Assembly: GCA_903813345.2 (NCBI GenBank)
Contig: CAIIXF020000012.1
Location: 19,785,520-19,849,519, forward strand
Length of the DNA: 64,000 nt
Source: Owenia fusiformis
Lineage: Eukaryota; Annelida; Polychaeta; Sabellida; Oweniidae
Direction: 5' to 3'
Below the pieces are notes generated by a model. The model worked only from the letters and a program-made list of their open reading frames with translations. It did no database searches and was not told where the DNA came from. Every line of letters starts with the position of its first letter. The stretch's first letter is position 1. A program made the position numbers and the translations under genes. Below are positions 24,141 through 34,938 of the stretch, piece after piece.

Positions 24141-24285
24141 GCTCACTCCACTTACCATGGACTTGAGAACATTTGTGTGTCTGCAGCATCTATATTATAG
24201 ACTATCCGTTATATCTTGCCATACACTGCTTCAATCGATAAAAGATGATCGAGTGCATGCAGACTATCTAGTCTATAGAATTTAA
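24141..24285 (+). other. Terminal exon-like block after the array
   Basis: An acceptor (TTTTCTTTTGTATTTTCAG before 24141) precedes a frame with MDLRTFVCLQHLYYRLSV that runs to TAA at 24283. CTGCAGCATCTATATTATAGAC resembles the end of block D (CTGCAGCATTTATATCTAC), so this may be the unduplicated ancestral last exon. It shares block D's reading phase (LQHLY). Function not recognised; it could be the non-coding 3' part of a transcript. Confidence 0.4.
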
Positions 24286-24655
24286 TTTAATCAATATTCG
24301 ACATGGTAAATCCAATCAATATATCCGGTCAATATATCTTACACATTGACCTCTGTAGCAGACGGCATAAATTTTCCATGTGGCTTGGTACATAGGACTT
24401 GATACATAGGACTTGTTACATCATCTTCATGCTTGTTTTGGAATTAAAATGTATAACTATACGTGTATTACTATGTCCATCAATTTTATTTAATGCTATA
24501 GCCTTCTTGTGTGCTGTTCTTCCTTAATCTGTTAATGTTTCGATGTGAATGTACAAATGCAAAAAAATATGAATATGTGCAAAATCTATATTGATTGAAT
24601 CAAAATGGACACTATATACACTATATATGTAGATGTATTCTTTAAATCATAGATG

Positions 24656-24661
24656 AATAAA
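24656..24661 (+). terminator. Candidate polyadenylation signal AATAAA
   Basis: AATAAA lies about 370 bp beyond the terminal exon-like block on the plus strand. It would close a transcription unit running through the six-unit array. The hexamer is common in AT-rich DNA, so this is suggestive only. Confidence 0.3.
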
Positions 24662-25424
24662 ATGAGTAATTTTAAATCTAACTTTTTTGTCGGTATGATG
24701 TCCAAATTATTCTTTAGCACCTAAAAACTTGGCTTCATGGAACAAAAAGTTTCAGATGACGAGTTCAATGTTGTGCACTTTTATGCACAAACGTCTATAC
24801 TCTTGAAATCAAGAGAGGAACATATTTATTTGACACCCTGTAGATGTAGCATCCTTGATAGAATATTAAAACTGGTTAATAAACCAAAGTTTGGCAATAT
24901 TACTTAAAAATAGTTTTTAACGCACTGGATGTAATGGGAGGGACAGAATATGACTTTTATTCCGAGGGAAAATAGGCTATCGGCCAAGGAAATTATCCTA
25001 TTGATCGAGGGCAATAGAACAACCCAAATACCAGAGGACGGATTTGGTTCAAATATTATAAATTAATACATAGGGACAAATATTACATGGAAAATTCAGT
25101 ACAAGAATTGTCCCTAAGATTTTGGATGGAACAGATCATGGATATCTTTTTGGCGAATTTGTGAAACCTTTAAAACATTTTTAACCCCCTGTAAGAAGTT
25201 CTAGAACTATTTTGGGTGAGAAGAAATCAATGGCAAGTTTAAAGCACAGGCAATATCAATTATATTTTGTACATAATTATCAGTATCATGGAATCCTCAT
25301 GTTCGACATTATCATTTTATCTTACGGATGACGGCTCAGGCTAGAAAATGCTGATTCAGCATATTTCCTTATTTCAGAGTCTGAATTTGAAGATTGTTCG
25401 AAACTATTCAATAGCTCACTTATA
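24662..25424. other. Spacer with one mariner-type end
   Basis: TTTGACACCCTGTAG near 24830 resembles the right end of the elements at 26424 and 48348, but no matching left end was found. The rest is AT-rich and featureless. Confidence 0.35.
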
Positions 25425-26424
25425 CAGTGCGTATCAAAAAAAAACGCAACAGATCGTTATCTTGGAAAAGCACAAAACCAGTGATAACAGCATTGATTTC
25501 ATTCAATGCACCATAAAGCCACGTGTCTCCTCTTTACAATGATATATCATTCATTGATATTTGGTCATGTTTGGGTGAGTAATCATTCCATTTGCAAAGT
25601 GGGCCAATATTAGCTTCGGGCCAAGTTATAAACATTGCAAAAGTCAGTGTACGGAGCCAGATGCAATATTGGACTAAAACATAAAATCAATGCTGACTGT
25701 ATCCTTTTAATTCAATGTACCAAAAAGCCAAATTACTCCTCTTTGCAATGGAATATCATTCATTCACAGGGGGTCATCTCTGGCCGAATAATCATTAATT
25801 TTGCAAAGTGGGGCAAAATTCAGCTCGGACCCAAGTTTAAAACATCGCAAAAGTCAGTACAAGGGGCATATGGGCTATTGGAAGAAGGTGTGACAGGTAT
25901 GGTATAGACAGTAAAGTGTTCATACTCCTACTCTTGCAAGAATACATCCTATAACCCTCCAAATTGCCACCACTTCCTTGCACATAAAGATGCGCTCATC
26001 TGTTCACATCATGCATGGTTCAGCCCTGAAGAATCATGTGTGGGTTAAAGCAAAGAAAAGCAGCCCATGGGCAAATCTTTCTCTAGGTTTTGCAATATCT
26101 GGTGGAGGAATTGTGAGCACAGATGCTCCTGAGATAGCTCCAAAAGAAAAAGTCACAACAATTCAAGTCAGGGGAACTTCCATTGGCACTTTGCCCTTGC
26201 ACTGATTTTTTTTCAATATCTAAAACTTGGCGCAGAGCCGATTTTGACCCACTGTGCAAACGGAAGGATTTCTCACCCAACCATTACCACATGTGAATGA
26301 ATGACATATCATTGCAAAGAGGAGAGACATGGCTTTACGGTACATTAAATGAAATTGATGTAGTCATCATTTGTTTTGTGATTTCACGAGATAACTACTT
26401 GTTGCGTTTTTTTTATACACCCTG
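25425..26424. mobile_element. Mariner/Tc1-like element, 1000 bp, long inverted arms
   Basis: The ends CAGTGCGTATCAAAAAAAAA (25425) and TTTTTATACACCCTG (to 26424) with TGTTGCG inside are inverted repeats flanked by TA. Subterminal blocks CATTCAATG, CTCTTT(A/G)CAATG, ATATCATTCATT and GCAAAAGTCAGTA appear twice in the left half (from about 25540 and 25735) and inverted in the right half (26180-26330). The arms are therefore about 250-300 bp with an internal direct duplication. No intact transposase; the 25978-26205 frame matches nothing I recognise. Confidence 0.8.
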
Positions 26425-26796
26425 TAGATGGACCAAACAATTAGCAATGTGTGAAAATAATTTATGTCCTAAGCTCCACCTGTCATTCAAGTTTCCATAC
26501 GTTGATCGTGGAATGCCACCCAGTGACCACCAACTGCCAAGCACCAACCACCAAACACAATCCACAAAAACTTGGATAATATAACAATATGTGGCGATCA
26601 TATTAAAACACTATATGAAGCGATATAATTCATTCTTTGAAAACCATCTACAAACTACACATATGATATTATAACAGTTTATTATTAGCCACTTTTAACT
26701 ATTTTAGATAACTTGTTGCTCTATATGAGATGGGAAAGGTGCTAAAGCTGATTGACATGGAATATTTGCCAAAAAATACTAAGTTACTAAATCCGC

Positions 26797-26960
26797 AGGG
26801 GGGGAGAGATTTGCAAAAGATGACATTTCGTATTAGCACGTTCGAAAACACATTTTATTAACAGGCCTTGAATTGGCATTGAAATGGATCTCCAAATGAT
26901 CGCTGTAGTTTTATGAGTATTCTCTACACGTATGGAGAGAGTAACTTCAATAGTATTACC
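26797..26960 (+). repeat. Dispersed repeat, copy 1
   Basis: Shares with 29885-30040 the words GGCACGTTCGAAAACA (here AGCACGTTCG), AACAGGCCT, TTTTATGAGTATTCTCTACA and GGATCTCC/GAATCTCC at the same spacing. Direct orientation. Family unknown. Confidence 0.8.
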
Positions 26961-26999
26961 GTAGGTTTGAAATGATGATGTTGAACTGATGATGGCGCC

Positions 27000-27430
27000 A
27001 TGAGATTTCAGCATTTGGTTCAGCCCTTGTCAGAGAAACATTTTGTGATTGGTCAAACATCAATAATATACCTAACCATATGCCGTATAGGATTTACCAT
27101 TCACCATAGCGCCGTTCCCACGATTTCAAATTTAGCTTTGCGCATGTGCAGCACTGAGAGAGCACGTGGTCATGATTGTTCACGTGATTACATCCTGCAA
27201 TTTGATTGGAGATGGTGCGGGAGATGACGTAATGGGGAATCCTCGAATACGATAGAATATGAAATAATTGTGGGAGCAACTCACTCCTTCTGCTAAGTCC
27301 GTGCAGATAATTATAGAAGTGAAAAAAGTGTAAATTGTTTTCCATGGTATCTTCGATTTCCAACTGGTTATAAAATCTGTTTTGAGACGACGTCGTCGCT
27401 GATTGGCCAAATCAACAGACAATTGCAAAT
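27000..27430. promoter_or_regulatory. Possible promoter-like patch (E-boxes, CRE-like, CCAAT)
   Basis: Contains GCGCATGTGC, GCACGTGGTCATG, TCACGTGATTAC, TGACGTAAT, GACGACGTCGTCGC and two ATTGG words within 400 bp, denser in CpG than the surroundings. No linked first exon was identified, so this is weak evidence. The adjacent 27431-28200 shows no feature. Confidence 0.2.
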
Positions 27431-28202
27431 AATGGAGGTTTCAAAATTTGCTAAACATCTTCGAATAATATCATGTTAATATCTGGCATGTTAATTAATA
27501 TCACGGCTTGTTATGTTACATGAAGATGTTTTACAAGAATATGCGAACATCGATTAAAACATGACAACGAATTGAACATTGTATTCGTAAACTTGAAAAT
27601 TCTAACAAACGAAGATGGCAAGTAAAAGACGTAATTAGGTCTGTCATCTCAAAGCGCTGAGGCATTCCTCCTCTTGGCATAGTTAGTCTATGTGTCAACC
27701 AAACACGTCATCTATTCATATAAAAGTACTGTAATTTAAAAACGCCTTAGGGATGGATAACACTACCAAATAATACATGACTGTATATTATGCGTTTTCC
27801 TTTACAAATGATCTGTCTTTAAGAGAAAATTAATGTAAGATTTGTGGCCATGTATATGTTTTACTATCATGCCATCATACCCAAGTATGTCATCTGTCAG
27901 TGAACAAAGATTGAATCAAAACTCCCCACGAAAAATCAAAATATCTCACATGTTGAATACGCCATCTGTAGAAAATGTCATTCTGATTTTGACAGTGGAG
28001 CGAGGACAAAAAGGTCAACCATTTTCATAGAAATTGCACCTTAATCATATCAAATCAAGTGTTAGAGTTGACCCATACATACTCCTTTTCTTCATTCATG
28101 GACTTACCTAAATCAAATCACTTGTGATGCTAGTATAATAACAATAAATTACCCTTTGCATTCGTTCGACTTCACTTCTTAAAAGAGAGCTTCGTCTTCG
28201 TA

Positions 28203-28262
28203 CTTTATTAACTAGACTCTGCACGCAGGGTAGTTTATTAACTAGACTCTGCATGCAGGGTA
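28203..28262 (+). repeat. 30-bp tandem duplication
   Basis: TTATTAACTAGACTCTGC followed by (A/G)(C/T)GCAGGGTA is present twice, with ACTAGACTCT at 28211 and 28241. One substitution separates the copies (CACGCAGGG versus CATGCAGGG). Confidence 0.9.
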
Positions 28263-28514
28263 ACAATAAATGGACTGCCGTAGCTTACATGTACAGGGTG
28301 GTCCAAAAAATGGGACACTCGTATTTCAAAAATAAATAATGATTTTCTTGATGAAAACATGTCATATTATATACCAGTGGATAGGGAATTTACTTATCCT
28401 TAATTTGGAATATCATAAGCTCAAATTTATTATAATGTCTGTCAGCCAGCGTCCATTATATAAATGACGTCATTCTAGATTCAAAACGGGTTTTCCAAAA
28501 CTTGCCAAAAACAA

Positions 28515-28745
28515 ATTTTTCGTCAATGTTTTTACACAAAGAGACGTTCAATATGTTCATCATTTTGATCAATTATAGCCCTCAATTTTGGCCTTAACTG
28601 GTCAAAAACATCATTGATATTCTGTTGAGACAATGAATTTCACTTCTCAACAAGTCTATCTTTAATAAGGGACTGAGTAAATGAAAGGGGTTCATGGTAA
28701 ACCAGTTCTGTTAGTTCTCCCAATACGTGGTAGTCGCAGACGTTT
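28515..28745 (-). pseudogene. Inverted copy of the transposase C-terminus
   Basis: Read on the minus strand this gives VCDYHVLGELTELVYHE, then after a stop INDVFDQLRPKLRAIID and HIERLFV. It is clearly homologous to the plus-strand C-terminus at 28970-29181, and in places has kept fewer frame changes. Confidence 0.8.
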
Positions 28746-28748
28746 ACA

Positions 28749-29181
28749 TTGCATTATCCAATTATGTTGTTTTTAGACCATCCTGGTATGACCTCATTCT
28801 CGAATCATTACATTTTCCAACAAGATGGGGCTCCAAGCAATAGATCTCCCAAGAGTGTCAAATGTTTAAAAGAAAATGTGCCTAGATTCATCCCTCTAAT
28901 CACTGCCTCCCCATACGATCAACCTGAGACTAACATAAAATTTTATGTTAGTCTCAGGATCAACCAACGTCTGCAACTACCATGTATGGGGAGAACTAAC
29001 AGAATTGGTGTACCATGAATCCTTTACATCTATTCAGTCTCTTGAGAACAGAATTGAATTAATGAGAAGTGAAATTCATTGTCTTTAACAGCATATCAAT
29101 GATGCTATTGGCCAGTTTAGGCCAAAATTGAGGGGTACAATTAATCAAAATGTTGGACATATTGAACGCCTGTTTATGTAA
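28749..29181 (+). pseudogene. Mariner-type transposase remnant
   Basis: Frame pieces include YIFQQDGAPSNR, the catalytic-region block of mariner/Tc1 transposases (FQQDGAP). Further on come NVCNYHVWGELTEL and INDAIGQFRPKLRG with HIERLFM before TAA at 29179-29181. The pieces lie in different frames: a 34-bp palindrome with its duplication at 28924 and a TAA at 29086-29088 break the gene. The N-terminal DNA-binding part is absent. Not functional. Confidence 0.85.
28924..28957. mobile_element. 34-bp perfect palindrome insert with 7-bp TSD
   Basis: CTGAGACTAACATAAAA is followed directly by its exact inverse TTTTATGTTAGTCTCAG, a perfect palindrome without loop. It is flanked on both sides by GATCAAC (28917-28923; 28958-28964) and interrupts the transposase remnant. 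Its sequence is unrelated to the CATGGGCTTT hairpins, but size and duplication length are alike. Confidence 0.8.
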
Positions 29182-29884
29182 ATAAAGTTGACAGTAAAAC
29201 TTGTTTTTGCAAGTTTTGGAAAACCCGTTTTGAAATGAAAATGACGTCATTTACATTATGGACGCTGGTTGACAGACATTATGATAAATTTGAACTTTTG
29301 ATATACCAAATTAAAGATAAGTAAATTCCCTATCTACTGGTATATAATATGACATGTTTTCATCCAGAAAATCAATATTTATTTTTGAAATATGATTGTC
29401 CAATTTTTTGGACCACCCTGTATTTTCTTGCTTTAAAAATGCCATATATTTGCCCACTCCATGCGAAAGGATCAATTGGTTTTGTGTCCCCATAATGAAA
29501 ACAGTTCACGCGCCGTTTGATGATCCACGGCAATGAAATATACAATGACATGCTAGAAATGGTTTACACAATACACCATGATCATTTCTTAAGGTCTGTG
29601 CGCCCTTTTCCATCCTTTAATTTGCATGACCTTGCTCCCCTAGTCTGCCCATCTGCAATGCAAAAAACGGTTGATAGTTGCTGATTTGTCGATATAAATC
29701 AGAGGAAACATCTGCATTTATGACAACTTGGCCATTTTATATCCAATTACACTTAGACCCTTCTCTAGCGACACGCTATTATTTTTTTTACAATCACGTT
29801 GAGATCATTGGCACATAGTTAAATTAGTGCAGCGGTTCAAAACATGCTATAGCTACCCGTTCTAGTTTCGCTTTCACGATTGCA

Positions 29885-30040
29885 CAAGGGGGAGATTTCC
29901 CAAAGATAACCTTTCATATTGGCACGTTCGAAAACAAATTTTATAAACAGGCCTCATTTGCCATTGAACTGAATCTCCTAATGTTCGCTGGAATTTTATG
30001 AGTATTCTCTACAAGTTTGGATCGATTAAGTAATAGTATT
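29885..30040 (+). repeat. Dispersed repeat, copy 2
   Basis: Partner of 26797-26960 (GGCACGTTCGAAAACAAATT, AACAGGCCT, TTTTATGAGTATTCTCTACA). The 30041-30870 stretch that follows has many ACG/CGTA words but no supported feature. Confidence 0.8.
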
Positions 30041-30883
30041 TACACGTCGCACGAAACTAGGGACGATTAGGGTAACATTATGGCGTCAAAATACCAAAAC
30101 AAAACAATGAGCAGTATAGGGCGCAAACAGAATCACAACGTCAATTTCAAGTTTTTTTCAAGTTTAGTCAACCTCAAAATAAAATACTTTATCGACGGAT
30201 CCGTAGCCGTAACGTATTTACCAGATTTATGCGTAGTCAGTTCAATTTATACGTGAAGCTATACGGAAAACACGAAAAATGAGGCCTTTCTACGTTGGTA
30301 ATTTACGTATCCCATGTTGTCCTTCGATTATATTGATTTTAGTTCTAAAGACATCACTATATGAACAAGCACAGTGTGTTGTGTATAATTTGACTTAAAT
30401 TTGGTGAATGGATTTGTTTATTGTTTGACATAAATCGAGTTTTTCAAATGGTATGTTCAATTCATTTTACACTGTATGGAATGGTATCGCAATAATTACA
30501 GTGTACATGTTTCGCACAACGTTTTAGCTACCCGTATCAAACTCCGTAACGTATCGATGGAGAAAAAGTGTACTCAATACGTTATTCTAACCGACAGCAA
30601 TAAACTAACGCTTTCTGTGCGTAGTTGTTTCCGTATCTATTTTGTCCTTCAAATCTTGATAAATTTTCCCCTAAATGTATAATTTTAGTAACCCACATAT
30701 GTTATCATGTATATCGTGCTAATGTTGATGAAGTTATAGGCTTATCTGTCGATGAATTTGATTATTAGTGGGTGGCCTGCAATTTTTACGAATAAAGCTT
30801 TAGTCATATTTGTTGGTAGGCAGCCGTACGGTCTATAATTTCTAGGATCAATAGTAATACCGAAGTCAATTTCTTATGCCTTG

Positions 30884-30935
30884 GTCACATTTGCTCCGAT
30901 TTTCACTACGGCCGATGGATCGGAGCAAATGTGAC
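30884..30935. repeat. 17-bp stem hairpin
   Basis: GTCACATTTGCTCCGAT (30884-30900) and ATCGGAGCAAATGTGAC (30919-30935) pair perfectly across an 18-nt loop. Flanking GCC and GGC extend the stem imperfectly. It may be a small palindromic insert or a MITE relic. No target duplication was recognised. The 30936-31565 sequence holds no supported feature. Confidence 0.75.
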
Positions 30936-31566
30936 ACAGGCATTAGGGACATCAAACCAGTTGTTAGCAACTAGGCCATCTGAATTTATATTTTCGCGCC
31001 CCAAGTCACGCTCTAAATTCATACACAGCAGGGTTTTGGACTTGTTTGAGTATGGCAGCTTGGTCCTGACCTCGACTATGAATGTGATATTGGGTCTAAA
31101 GGTGGCGTCCCGCATCCAGCTTTTGCCAAGGGGGAGCTCTTTTTGACAATTTTGGCTAAAAGAACTCCCGAAAAGTGCTCAGGATGATAATAACATTAAT
31201 TCTAGCCAGGGGAGCTTCTTCCCCTAGTTTGACTTGAACACGCATCAACTCATGCGATCTGTGTCAAATAGTAAGCGGCTATGTTTGGGGGACCAGGGAG
31301 ACAAGTGCCCTAAAGTTTAGTGCCCAAGCTTCTCCGAACCACCGTCAGTGATTATGTGACAGATAGAGTATATTTAATTGATCATAGGATGATGATAATG
31401 GCGTGTCATTTCCTGTTTTAATTTTTTTAAAGAAAAGCCTGATATCCCGATCCTAAAACGGGCCTTCTCCCTTACATATAAGTCATGGTAGGGGCCCCAG
31501 ATGCATCTAACCTTTGGGTGGTTGTCCATGATATGTTCTTCATCAGCAGCCTTGTGATGATAGGAA

Positions 31567-32120
31567 GGGGGGGGGGGGGGGTGCTTGTAATTCAGGTAGA
31601 TATCGGGTTGTTCCCGATTGTGTTTTGCGGTTGTCTCCAGTTGGAATATGTTAGTTGAGTATATCGGTATCAAAGTTTCGTTGTGGTTTATTGGTTGTGC
31701 CTGATTGTGTTTTGATTGATTGATTATTGGTAGATATTGCCGAATTGTGTTGTGTCAGTTTGAGAGTCGGTTGTCCTTTCATGGTGGTTAGTCTGGTGAT
31801 TTAGTATCGGGTTGTGCCCCATTGTATTATGTTTATTTTATGAAGGGTTGTGTTCTCTTGTGAATATGTTATGTTGGTTGGGTAGCTGGTTGTACCTAGT
31901 CGGGTAAGGTATCTGGTTTTGTCTGATTGTGTTGTGTGATTGGCGTTGCCTCCAATTGGAGTAAGTTAGTTGTGTATATTGGTATTACATTTTGATTGTG
32001 TTTTATTGCTTGTGCCTGATTTTGTTTTGATTGTTTGGTTTTGAGTTTTGGAAAATTGTGTTGTGTTACTTGAACAATGGGTTGTGTTTGCTTTTGTTGG
32101 TTTATCATTGGGTTGTGCCA
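31567..32120 (+). repeat. G-run and diverged TTGTG-rich repeat
   Basis: A run of 14 G starts at 31567. It is followed by about 540 bp rich in GGTTGTG, GATTGTGTT and ATTGTGTTG. A block around 31630-31725 (TCCAGTTGGAATATGTTAG ... GTGCCTGATTGTGTTTTGAT) recurs diverged at 31942-32040, about 310 bp later. This is a degenerate tandem array. The 32121-32790 stretch after it has no supported feature. Confidence 0.65.
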
Positions 32121-32797
32121 AATCTTAAAAAGATAATGAGGTCAAAAGAGATATGATGATGTTACGTCAAGCGTGCATGCTTTCATGTTAAGTCAAAACG
32201 CACTTGCTGTATTCTTGATATTCTCGGGAAAAAATAAGTAAACGCAAATGTACACACTAATTTCAAATATCAAATATTATCATTTCTACCGAAAACAGAA
32301 ATGTTTACGCATTTTCTAGCATAATGCAATCACTGCACTTCACTTAATGACCACTATTTCAGCCTATCTGAGTTCAAACCCTTAAATATTCCCCAAAGTA
32401 TAGTTTGACAAACAATTGGTCATTGTAAACCTAGAAATTATCTTTTCTGGCCTAAGGGATATTCTTCATTTTGAAATTGGATTCATGAAGTAAATCATGA
32501 ATGACCCCTTGGGGATGAAAGGGTTAATATGCATTTTTATATTCACCAATAATAATTATGGAGTTGTGATTCTGAAAGCTGACACTCTCAATGGTGTATT
32601 GAATCCTAGTGCAGATGAATTATTTTATTTGACCCTAGTTTTCACTACTATTAAACACGAATTAAGATGCGTTTATAATTACGTACTTCAAAAAACGAAC
32701 TGCGAAACGAAAATTATCGAAATACGTTTCCGTAAACGTAGCGAGATACGCATGCGGATATGTTTTAGCTAACCCGTTTTGCGAAACCTCTCTATTA

Positions 32798-33863
32798 TCA
32801 TACTATATATACCCCGCCTTGATGAAAGCCACGTTTTTCGTCAAATGTCTGTGATAAAATATTGCCAATTCGAACTACGCACTTATACGTTTTGTAGGAG
32901 TTGTACAAAATGCGCCATAATTTTGCGTCAACGCCGAGGATATACAGTTTGTAGAAGAGTCCTTCAATAAAAACGCCATCGAAGGCTTTACGTACGTCTA
33001 ACGTCGTTTCGTAAACGTCACGTCCTTTTTCAACGTTGTGTGAACAAGCAGTGACGTATGGATCGATGAACATGATTTTAACGATGCACCTTGAAGTTGC
33101 GGTATACGTTCAAGAAGAAACGTCTTGCTTCTATTCAGCATGACGTTATCCAACATTTTACTCAGTGACGTCATTAACGTTATGCACCGATGGTCGTCTT
33201 GTTCTAACGGGTCCCGTTTTCCAACTTTCAAAAGTGGAATTAGTATCCCAATTCGAAAGTTTTTAGGCGTATATTCATTGTTTATGATATGCTGAAAAAT
33301 CAGTATATGCTCCGCGGAAACATTGTCAATTCCGGAGGCCTTTTTTTAGGTTAAGCTGCTTGCTTGCGATTTCTATTTCCTCAAGTGTTATCGGATTGTC
33401 CATGAATATATTGCTATTATCGTTTGATCGTATTTCCATGAGACGTATCTGTTCATTAACGTGCATATAGAAGGCGTTGTCGTATTCATCGGATTGTGAT
33501 GGTGTTGCTAATTGCTGGAAATATTTTTTCCATTCGTTATATCGTCAATATCAGATAATACTTTCCCACTATGGTCCTTCATAAGAGATGTTTTCGAAGT
33601 AGCAGACTTCCTGCTTCTATTAAGTAGAACCCAGAACATATTTTGGGCCAATTCCTCAGTCTCGTATAATTTATTTAATTCTGCTGTTTCGAATTCATAT
33701 CTCGCGAAATTGTATGCTTTTTGAAAATTCCTTTTAGCGGTTTTATACCGTTCCCTAATGGGGTTAGATGAGTCCCTAGGGCGGCCTGCGCGTGTCCACT
33801 CACGCCAAGCAGCATTGCGTTCCTTAACAAGTCTTCCCAGAGAATCGTTCCAGAATAGGCCTA
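32798..33863 (-). pseudogene. LINE (non-LTR) reverse transcriptase remnant
   Basis: The minus strand, read from 33863, gives WNDSLGRLVKERNAAWREW, NPIRERYKTAKRNFQKAY and FWVLLNRSRKS, typical of the region between endonuclease and RT. After a frameshift comes KKYFQQL, and after more stops the RT core with DDHRCITLMTSLSKMLD. The last part has YETTLDVRKAFDGVF (catalytic block A Asp) and a GFHQGGV block. The YXDD block and everything downstream are missing. At least three frame changes make it non-functional. Clade not assigned. Confidence 0.85.
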
Positions 33864-34085
33864 CTTATATACGTGTTTACAATTATATGACTTATATGGA
33901 AATCCTTGTATGGAAATATTATATAGTTTCGAAAGAAAATATGACTCTTGCGTGGTGTGAGATCGGCAAAAATAGCTTCTATAATATTTTCTTTTTATAA
34001 CATTCCAATATATTAAGTATATATAAAGGAGAGAATAAGGGAAAGATCGAAAGTCAAAGTAGTAGTCATAGTAGATACATTTTCC

Positions 34086-34475
34086 AACATGTGATGACTC
34101 CTCAAAGCAATGTACTTTGTTTCCCAATATTCCATGCTATAACTGGGTGTGCCATTGCATCAGGATTTAATGGAGAGTCTAAGACATCAGTCTGGAACCA
34201 ATGGAGCACTTACCCTACAGCATTAACAGAACCGATTCCCTGCTGGATGTCATACCTATTTTCAAGCGTTTCATCATTCTGATCTGCAAGCCATGGATCA
34301 TCAATCAATGCTGCTATCATGGGCTTTGAACAGACTCTTGAAAGCCCATGCTGCTATGAAGGAGATGTTCACAAAGAGGATTTTGTTCATAGTACACATC
34401 CCTCCAACATCAGATGCCCCTTTACAACATATGAAGAGAGTTCTTTACCATGCTGATAGAAAAATACACATATAA
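34086..34475 (+). pseudogene. Fragment of multicopy 'GCDT' ORF family
   Basis: Starts VMTPQSNVLCFPIFHAITGC and SGFNGESKTSVWNQWSTYP, and ends with KEMFTKR..IPPTSDAPLQH. It matches the decayed gene on the minus strand at 50.3-52.4 kb (CFPIFHAMTGCDTTSGFNG; MFTKRTSIISHIPPTLDALL). It is cut off at the 5' end at about 34086, has an Ala-Ile for Asp-Thr change in GCDTT, and is interrupted by a hairpin insert at 34318. Family function unknown to me; from memory such proteins are common and uncharacterised in invertebrates. Confidence 0.75.
34318..34350. mobile_element. 33-bp palindromic hairpin insert, copy 2, with TSD
   Basis: CATGGGCTTTGAA ... CTTGAAAGCCCATG forms a 12-13 bp stem. Both sides carry CTGCTAT (34311-34317; 34351-34357), and ATGCTGCTAT is repeated if the element's last bases are counted. 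The homologous gene at 50.64 kb reads CAATCAATGCTGC straight into AGGAGATGTTC, giving an empty site. Insertion is therefore demonstrated by comparison. Confidence 0.88.
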
Positions 34476-34938
34476 TTCAAATATGCCATTAAATAGAAGA
34501 AAATGTTAGTCTTTAGAGATTTCAAAGCTATATGGAAAAGCCTCTATTGGGAACAATCAATTAAGGCATCTCATATCCCCGCGTCCCTTCCCTTCTGAAG
34601 ACATCAATTGGGCACCAATGTGTAGCTGCAAAAACCAACGAAACCCAACTTGATGAAAATGCGAACTATAATACAGCTTTAGATAAATGGATTATAAGTG
34701 CACTCGGAAAGCTAAAACCAAACCTCAAAAACCATTTATTCTGTATACTTACTAACTAAAAACGGGTGTGACTCAAAACAAGCCTTTAACAGTGAAAATG
34801 TGAGAAAAAGTACTCCTTTTTCTTTTTCTAATTTTACAATCACGTTTCGTCTATTTGATTAACTCATGGTACTGTCATATCATACTGAATATTCAAAACA
34901 AGAAAAATGGATGTCGCCCCTGACCACCCTTTAACATA
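34476..34938 (+). repeat. 3' tail shared with the 50-kb copy
   Basis: GTGTGACTCAAAACAAGCC, TTTAACAGTGAAAA and GGATGTCGCCCCTGACCACC with CTTTAACATA occur here. They recur inverted at 49890-50090 in the same order relative to the coding remnant. Similarity ends after CTTTAACATA in both. The ORF family is thus embedded in a longer repeated unit with a common 3' boundary. Confidence 0.65.

Larger units (their letters stand above)
28294..29420. mobile_element. Foldback mariner-like element, 1127 bp
   Basis: The ends CAGGGTGGTCCAAAAAATGG (28294) and TTTTTTGGACCACCCTG (to 29420) are inverted and flanked by TA (28292-28293; 29421-29422). The inverted arms extend about 440 bp. The left arm read on the minus strand and the right arm read on the plus strand both encode the C-terminus of a mariner-type transposase. 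The element is thus two inverted 3' ends joined around a transposase core rather than a simple deletion product. Confidence 0.88.

Noticed and set aside
26062-26080. CCATGGG word near 26068 as a fifth hairpin insert
   Set aside because: AGCAGCCCATGGGCAAA lacks the CTTTCAA/TTGAAAG arms and has no direct repeats beside it.
28203-28262. Short CRISPR-like repeat
   Set aside because: Only two adjacent 30-bp copies without spacers; a plain tandem duplication in a eukaryotic context.
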